DNA from: JAHFOW01 sp964370795
Lineage (GTDB): Bacteria; Planctomycetota; Brocadiia; Brocadiales; Brocadiaceae
Direction of reading: 5' to 3'
DNA length: 9,941 nt
Assembly (NCBI GenBank): GCA_964370795.1
Contig: CAYJME010000116.1
Coordinates: 1 to 9,941 of the forward strand
The notes below the pieces were generated by a model. The model was given only the letters and a program-made list of their open reading frames with translations. It was not told where the DNA came from and ran no database searches. Both the position numbers and the translations under genes were made by a program. Below, in pieces: positions 6,532 through 9,941 of the stretch. Each line of letters starts with the position of its first letter. Position 1 is the stretch's first letter.

Positions 6532-8349
6532 CAGGCGGTGGAAGATGGAGCGACAGTTCGCATCTATTATGAAAGCCGTTTGGCAAAGATTGAACTTTCA
6601 GAAGCTGAACGCAAAAAGCTTGATGAGAAGGTTGAAGATATTACCGAAGGTGATGAGCTCTCAGAGCGACAGCTTCGTTTTGCCAAATGGACAAGCAAGG
6701 AAGCTGTGGTCGGAAGCCACCAGCGGCTTCAACAGGTTGCGGCTGACATGGTAAACCATTTTGAGCAGCGCTTATTAGCGGCAGAGGGCAAAGCCATGTT
6801 TGTCTGCATGAGCCGCAGGATTTGTGTCGCCCTTCATAATGAAATTATTAAATTACGCCCGCACTGGTATGATGCCGAGGATGACAAAGGCGCAATCAAG
6901 GTTATTATGACCGGTTCTGCCAGCGATCCCCTGGATTGGCAGGAACACATTCGTAATAAGCAGAGAAGAATTAAAATCGGCGACCGATTGAAAGATCCAC
7001 AAGACCCACTAAAGCTTGTAATTGTACGAGATATGTGGCTTACCGGCTTTGACGCGCCCTGTTTGCATACCCTTTACATTGACAAGCCGATGAATGGTCA
7101 TAACCTCATGCAGGCAATCGCTCGTGTAAACCGTGTTTTTGGCGATAAAGAAGGCGGACTGGTAGTTGATTATATTGGCATTGCCCAGGATTTAAAAAAG
7201 GCGCTGGCGGTTTACACGGAAAGTAAAGGCAGAGGCAGCTTGGCGTTTGATCAGGAAGAAGCGGTTGCCAGGATGCAGGAATTATACGAGATTGTTGTGG
7301 ATATGTTCCATGGGTTTGAGTATCGCAAGTACTTTAAGCTTGAACCAAGAGAAAAATTAAACTTTATTTTAGACGCTACTAATTATATAGCAGAATTATC
7401 AGAAGAAAAAGACGGGCAGAAAATACGGAATGGTAAAGTCCGTTTTAAGAAGAACGTGACGAAGCTGCAAAAAGCATTTGCGATTTCAGTGCCTCATCCA
7501 AAGGCATTTGCGATTCGGAATGATTTGGCATTTTTTCAGGCAATTAAAGCGCGATTCGCAAAATTAGACGAAGAGACAAAGAAGCGAACAGACGAGGAAA
7601 TTGAAACAGCAATCAGGCAGATCATCAATGACGCTATCATTTCTCAGGAAGTTATTGATATTTTCGATGCGGCTGGCTTGAAGAAGCCGGATATTTCCAT
7701 TCTTTCAGATGAGTTTCTTGCCGAAATTCAGGGAATGCCCCGGAAAAATCTTGCCCTGGAATTATTGAGGCGACTCCTGAATGATGAGATAAAAGGCCGA
7801 AAAAAGACGAATTTGATTCAGGGTAAAAAATTCTCACAACTTTTAGCTGAAGCGGTTAAGCGGTATCAGAATGGTCTCCTGGATGCTGCCCAGGTGATTG
7901 AAGAGTTGATTAAACTGGCGCAACAGATTCGTGAGGCAGACAGGCGTGGAGAGGATCTTAATCTACGAACGGATGAATTGGCGTTTTATGACGCCCTTGC
8001 GGATAATCCTAAAGCCGAGTCGGTACTGGGTGACCAGACTCTTAAAACGATTGCGCATGAATTAGTTGATAGCGTAAGGAGAAACACAAGCATTGACTGG
8101 CAGATCAAAGAAAGTGTTCAGGCAAAATTACGCGTGCTCGTAAAACGAATCTTGCGAAAATATAAGTATCCCCCCGATGATCCGGCAACTGGTGAATATA
8201 CTATATCGGTTACTAAGGTATTGGACCAAGCGGAACTACTTGCTGAGTATTGGAGCGAAAGTTAATTGGTATGGGAATAACGAATTTTTAGATCGCTGGC
8301 AACCTTGCTCAAAGATTGATAGTCAAGGCCTCGTATAGTATTACTCTGT

Positions 8350-8376
8350 AAAAACTTCTTTTTTTTGTAAGTTTTT
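8350..8376 (+). terminator. possible terminator after hsdR
   Basis: AAAAACTT (8350-8357) pairs perfectly with AAGTTTTT (8369-8376) around an 11-base loop that is mostly T. The stem is AT-rich and therefore weak, but it lies 85 bases after the hsdR stop and is followed by more T-rich sequence. Confidence 0.35.
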
Positions 8377-8404
8377 GTTTATTAAAAACCGCTAAATCCG
8401 AAAA

Positions 8405-8466
8405 ACGATAGACGAGGGACGATAGACGGGACACATCCTTCGTCTCTCGTCCTTCGTCCCTCGTTT
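8405..8466. repeat. large inverted repeat built from 14-base units
   Basis: ACGAGGGACGA (8412-8422) pairs perfectly with TCGTCCCTCGT (8454-8464). After two mismatches, seven further pairs (one G-T) continue the stem. Each arm is itself a near-tandem: ACGATAGACG occurs at 8405 and 8419, and TTCGTCNCTCGT occurs at 8439 and 8453, both with a period of 14. It lies between convergent genes and could act as a bidirectional terminator, or be a dispersed repeat. Confidence 0.65.
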
Positions 8467-8513
8467 GATACTTTGTTAAAAAAACAAAAGATCGTATTGT
8501 TATTTAGTATCTC

Positions 8514-8539
8514 TTTGGTTGCGGCTACGCCGCGCTAGG
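8514..8539. repeat. 26-bp hairpin repeat, copy 2 (downstream of hsdR)
   Basis: Second copy of the unit at 29-54, in the same orientation. Here the hairpin is fully Watson-Crick: GCGGC, loop TAC, GCCGC (8521-8533). The stem change from GCTGC to GCCGC relative to copy 1 keeps the pairing. Confidence 0.7.
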
Positions 8540-8583
8540 TAATAACTCCACTGGGCGAAAACATATGTGCCCTTTGCGGTGAA

Positions 8584-9507
8584 CTATTGCAAGATTTCTA
8601 TCAACCGTGGCACTATCTCATATAAATCCCCCACAATCCCATAATCGCATGCCTTAAAGATGGGTGCGTTGGGGTCGTTGTTTATCGCGATAATGGTCTT
8701 AGCATCCCGTATGCCTGCGATATGCTGCACCTGACCTGAGATGCCAATGGCTATATAGAGTTTTGGTTTGACTTTGTGGCCTGATAATCCTACCCAGTGC
8801 TCTTCGGGCAGCCACTTTAAATCCGCAGCAACTGACCTTGAACAACCAACGGCGCCGCCAAGCGCTTTTGCAAGGGATTCAATAAGCTTGAGGTCTTCTT
8901 TTTTCTTGAGCCCCCTGCCCACAGAAACGATTATATCCGCCTCCTCTATTCTGAGTTCTTGTGGTGTTTTTCCCTTTGTCTCCAATACCAGCACTTTCGG
9001 CTCAAGTGGCTGTAACGATGTTTTAATGATTTCGCCTTTCCTGTCTTTATCAAACTTTTTCTCATACTTTCTCGGTGGTACAGTAACTATCTGGGGTTTG
9101 CGTAAAAATCTCTGGGTAGCGATAAACCTGCCCCCCAGGACAAAGCGCTTTACTATGAGTTGTTCCTGCTCTAGGGAAAAGTCAATAGAGTCTGTGACAC
9201 AGCCTGCTCCAAATTTCTGGGCAATTCGTGGGGCAATTTCCTTCCCCATCCTGGTTCCACCTATCAGAAGGAATTCTGGCTTATATTGATTTATAAGTGT
9301 GGAGATGCAGTCCACAACAAGGTCAGTCTGTGGTTCTGAATCAATGGAATAGACCTTATCTGCTCCGTAGGCAATATAAGTTTCCTCTTTGCCACGTCTT
9401 TCAATTGAAATTGCTGCAAGCTCTCGTTGTAAAGAGTCCGCAATTTCCCTTCCTTTTGCAAGGCACTCAAGGGCAGTTTCGTAGTCTTCTGAAAATGTGA
9501 AAATCAT
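8584..9507 (-). CDS. etfA: Electron transfer flavoprotein alpha subunit (EtfA/FixB family)
   Basis: EtfA pairs with EtfB to form a soluble FAD-containing heterodimer that carries electrons from acyl-CoA and other dehydrogenases to the quinone pool or other acceptors. The protein is 307 residues, a normal length. An N-terminal alpha/beta domain (about 1-180) is followed by the C-terminal FAD-binding domain. That domain shows VSVGRGLKKKEDL, GCSRSVAADL, LYIAIGISGQVQHIAGIRDA, INNDPNAPIF and CDYGIVGDLYEIVPRLIE. The canonical GQTG near residue 240 reads GLSG. The start ATG (9505-9507) has a weak GGGG Shine-Dalgarno six bases upstream. etfB, usually just upstream, is not in the 434 bases available; that stretch is repeats. 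The gene is intact and convergent with hsdR, and is probably host backbone sequence. Confidence 0.93.
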   Translation of the reverse strand: MIFTFSEDYETALECLAKGREIADSLQRELAAISIERRGKEETYIAYGADKVYSIDSEPQTDLVVDCISTLINQYKPEFLLIGGTRMGKEIAPRIAQKFGAGCVTDSIDFSLEQEQLIVKRFVLGGRFIATQRFLRKPQIVTVPPRKYEKKFDKDRKGEIIKTSLQPLEPKVLVLETKGKTPQELRIEEADIIVSVGRGLKKKEDLKLIESLAKALGGAVGCSRSVAADLKWLPEEHWVGLSGHKVKPKLYIAIGISGQVQHIAGIRDAKTIIAINNDPNAPIFKACDYGIVGDLYEIVPRLIEILQ

Positions 9508-9576
9508 CTCTTACCCCGATTTTTCATAATCATCCAATATTTTGTGAAACCTTTGAATTTTATGCCCTCCCCTCTT

Positions 9577-9599
9577 TCCCCTCCTTCGCAAGGAGGGGA
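9577..9599. repeat. perfect 10-bp hairpin, triloop CGC
   Basis: TCCCCTCCTT (9577-9586) pairs perfectly with AAGGAGGGGA (9590-9599). C-rich sequence before it and GGGGTGG after it extend the symmetry loosely. This is typical of dispersed CCCCTCC/GGAGGGG intergenic repeats. On the etfA strand it lies in the leader, about 70 bases before the start codon. Confidence 0.75.
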
Positions 9600-9677
9600 T
9601 GATGGGGTGGTAAGATTAAAGGCCTTCCATATCCCTGTTTCGTAAATAAATGTTATTGAATTAAAGCAAAATGTGCC

Positions 9678-9759
9678 GCCCTTTCAGGGCTGAAAATAAT
9701 ATCGAATTGTATGCCCAGGGCTGCCCGCCCTGGGCTATAATCTGTCAGCCCTTCGGGCT
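9678..9759. repeat. cluster of three GC-rich hairpins
   Basis: Three stem-loops follow one another: GCCCT/AGGGC with loop TTC (9678-9690), GCCCAGGG/CCCTGGGC with a 7-base loop (9713-9735), and AGCCC/GGGCT with loop TTC (9747-9759). The spacing and similar stems suggest a composite repeat unit, not three independent sites. Confidence 0.7.
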
Positions 9760-9832
9760 TTATCTAAAAGGAAGAATTTCCACCCCGCAATTCAATAATA
9801 TTATCTTCGCAAGTTTTTTCACAACCCTCTTC

Positions 9833-9869
9833 CCCCCTTTGTTAAGGGGGACACTCTGAAATCCCCCTT
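9833..9869. repeat. CCCCCTT/AAGGGGG hairpin with an extra arm
   Basis: CCCCCTT (9833-9839) pairs with AAGGGGG (9844-9850) around TGTT. A further CCCCCTT at 9863-9869 could pair with the same middle arm, so two alternative hairpins are possible. Confidence 0.65.
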
Positions 9870-9878
9870 AGCAAAGCT

Positions 9879-9887
9879 TGCTATAAT
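9879..9887 (+). promoter_or_regulatory. possible extended -10 promoter reading out of the window
   Basis: TGCTATAAT is a perfect extended -10 element (TG, one base, TATAAT). No good -35 is seen at 9859-9864, but extended -10 promoters do not always need one. It would serve a + strand gene beyond 9941, which I cannot see. Confidence 0.35.
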
Positions 9888-9941
9888 GTAGAAAGTAGTT
9901 GAGCTTTGAGGAAAAGAGCTATACTCTTTCTTGAATTGAAT

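Larger units (their letters stand above)
5072..8265 (+). pseudogene. hsdR: Type I R-M restriction/translocase subunit HsdR, frameshift plus nonsense codon
   Basis: HsdR translocates DNA using ATP and cuts unmethylated DNA. The N-terminal PD-(D/E)XK nuclease is visible as KRPDIVLF and VVIELK (D142, E156, K158). Superfamily 2 helicase motifs follow: Walker A TQGSGKS (K331), ADEAHRSQYDF (D432), FTGTPIE, RDMWLTGFDAP and QAIARVNRVFGD (about 681-692). A helical C-terminal region ends at about residue 1064. Full length is normal for HsdR. A lost T at 5622-5626 shifts the frame after the nuclease domain. A TAA at 6529-6531 replaces the residue after DVYDI, where glutamate is expected, between the two helicase lobes. 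A 30-base palindrome is inserted in frame at 5844-5873. The uninterrupted pieces are 5072-5752, about 5627-6531 and 6532-8265. As written, no piece could restrict DNA. Confidence 0.94.
8266..8583. other. convergent intergenic region between hsdR and etfA
   Basis: No convincing gene lies here. It holds an AT-rich weak hairpin with a T-run (8350-8376), a large imperfect inverted repeat made of 14-base units (8405-8466), a short TTTGTT/AACAAA hairpin near 8472, and the second copy of the 26-bp repeat (8514-8539). Transcription from both sides probably ends here. Confidence 0.6.
9508..9941. other. repeat-rich intergenic region upstream of etfA
   Basis: I see no credible gene here. The stretch holds at least five GC-rich hairpins (9577-9599, 9678-9690, 9713-9735, 9747-9759, 9833-9850) and a possible rightward promoter near 9882. 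A short + strand open frame at 9671-9859 is made of these repeats and does not look coding. Confidence 0.65.

Noticed and set aside
8405..8466. Short CRISPR-like array
   Set aside because: The units are 14 bases, directly adjacent and inverted in the second half, with no spacers between them.
29..8539. Insertion sequence or transposon carrying the operon
   Set aside because: No transposase or integrase is encoded, and the bracketing repeats are direct hairpin units, not terminal inverted repeats.
8768..9289. 173-codon + strand open frame
   Set aside because: It lies entirely antisense to etfA, whose conserved motifs establish the - strand as coding.
9671..9859. 62-codon + strand open frame
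   Set aside because: It is composed of hairpin repeats, has no Shine-Dalgarno, and has low-complexity, proline- and phenylalanine-rich translation.

Overview
The window carries a decayed or error-bearing type I restriction-modification (R-M) operon on the + strand (about 117-8265). Downstream, an electron transfer flavoprotein alpha-subunit gene (etfA, 8584-9507) lies convergent on the - strand. Both ends are rich in small hairpin repeats. Composition is moderate (roughly low to mid 40s % GC by eye). Small palindromic repeats of the kind found in many environmental bacterial genomes, plus etfA, suggest a free-living, probably anaerobic or facultative Gram-negative-type bacterium. I cannot place it to phylum with confidence.

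Layout. 1-116: a hairpin repeat, a possible promoter and a clear Shine-Dalgarno. 117-1641: hsdM (methyltransferase) with two single-base frameshifts. 1631-2734: an intact DUF1016/YhcG-type PD-(D/E)XK nuclease gene inserted between hsdM and hsdS. 2735-2854: a 17-bp palindrome followed by a diverged second copy of the last 26 codons of hsdM. 2855-4020: hsdS (specificity) with one frameshift. 4023-4787: a gene with a HEPN-like RNxxxH motif, whose frame continues after a single TGA to 5075 and overlaps the hsdR start by ATGA. 5072-8265: hsdR (restriction/translocase) with one frameshift, one in-frame TAA and an in-frame palindromic insertion. 8266-8583: convergent intergenic region with a large inverted repeat and a second copy of the repeat seen at 29-54. 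8584-9507: etfA. 9508-9941: a cluster of hairpin repeats and a possible outward-facing promoter.

How the genes fit together. HsdM, HsdS and HsdR would form a type I R-M complex: HsdS reads two half-sites, HsdM methylates adenine, and HsdR translocates and cuts unmodified DNA. Two accessory genes sit inside the same transcription unit, a DUF1016 nuclease and a HEPN-like protein. The HEPN-like gene occupies the slot between hsdS and hsdR where the anticodon nuclease gene prrC lies in the E. coli prr locus. All four frameshifts are single-base losses in short homopolymers, and each is repaired by adding one base. Together with two nonsense codons they mean the R-M system as written is inactive. 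Either the operon is degenerating or the sequence contains homopolymer under-calls. The DUF1016 gene and etfA are uninterrupted.
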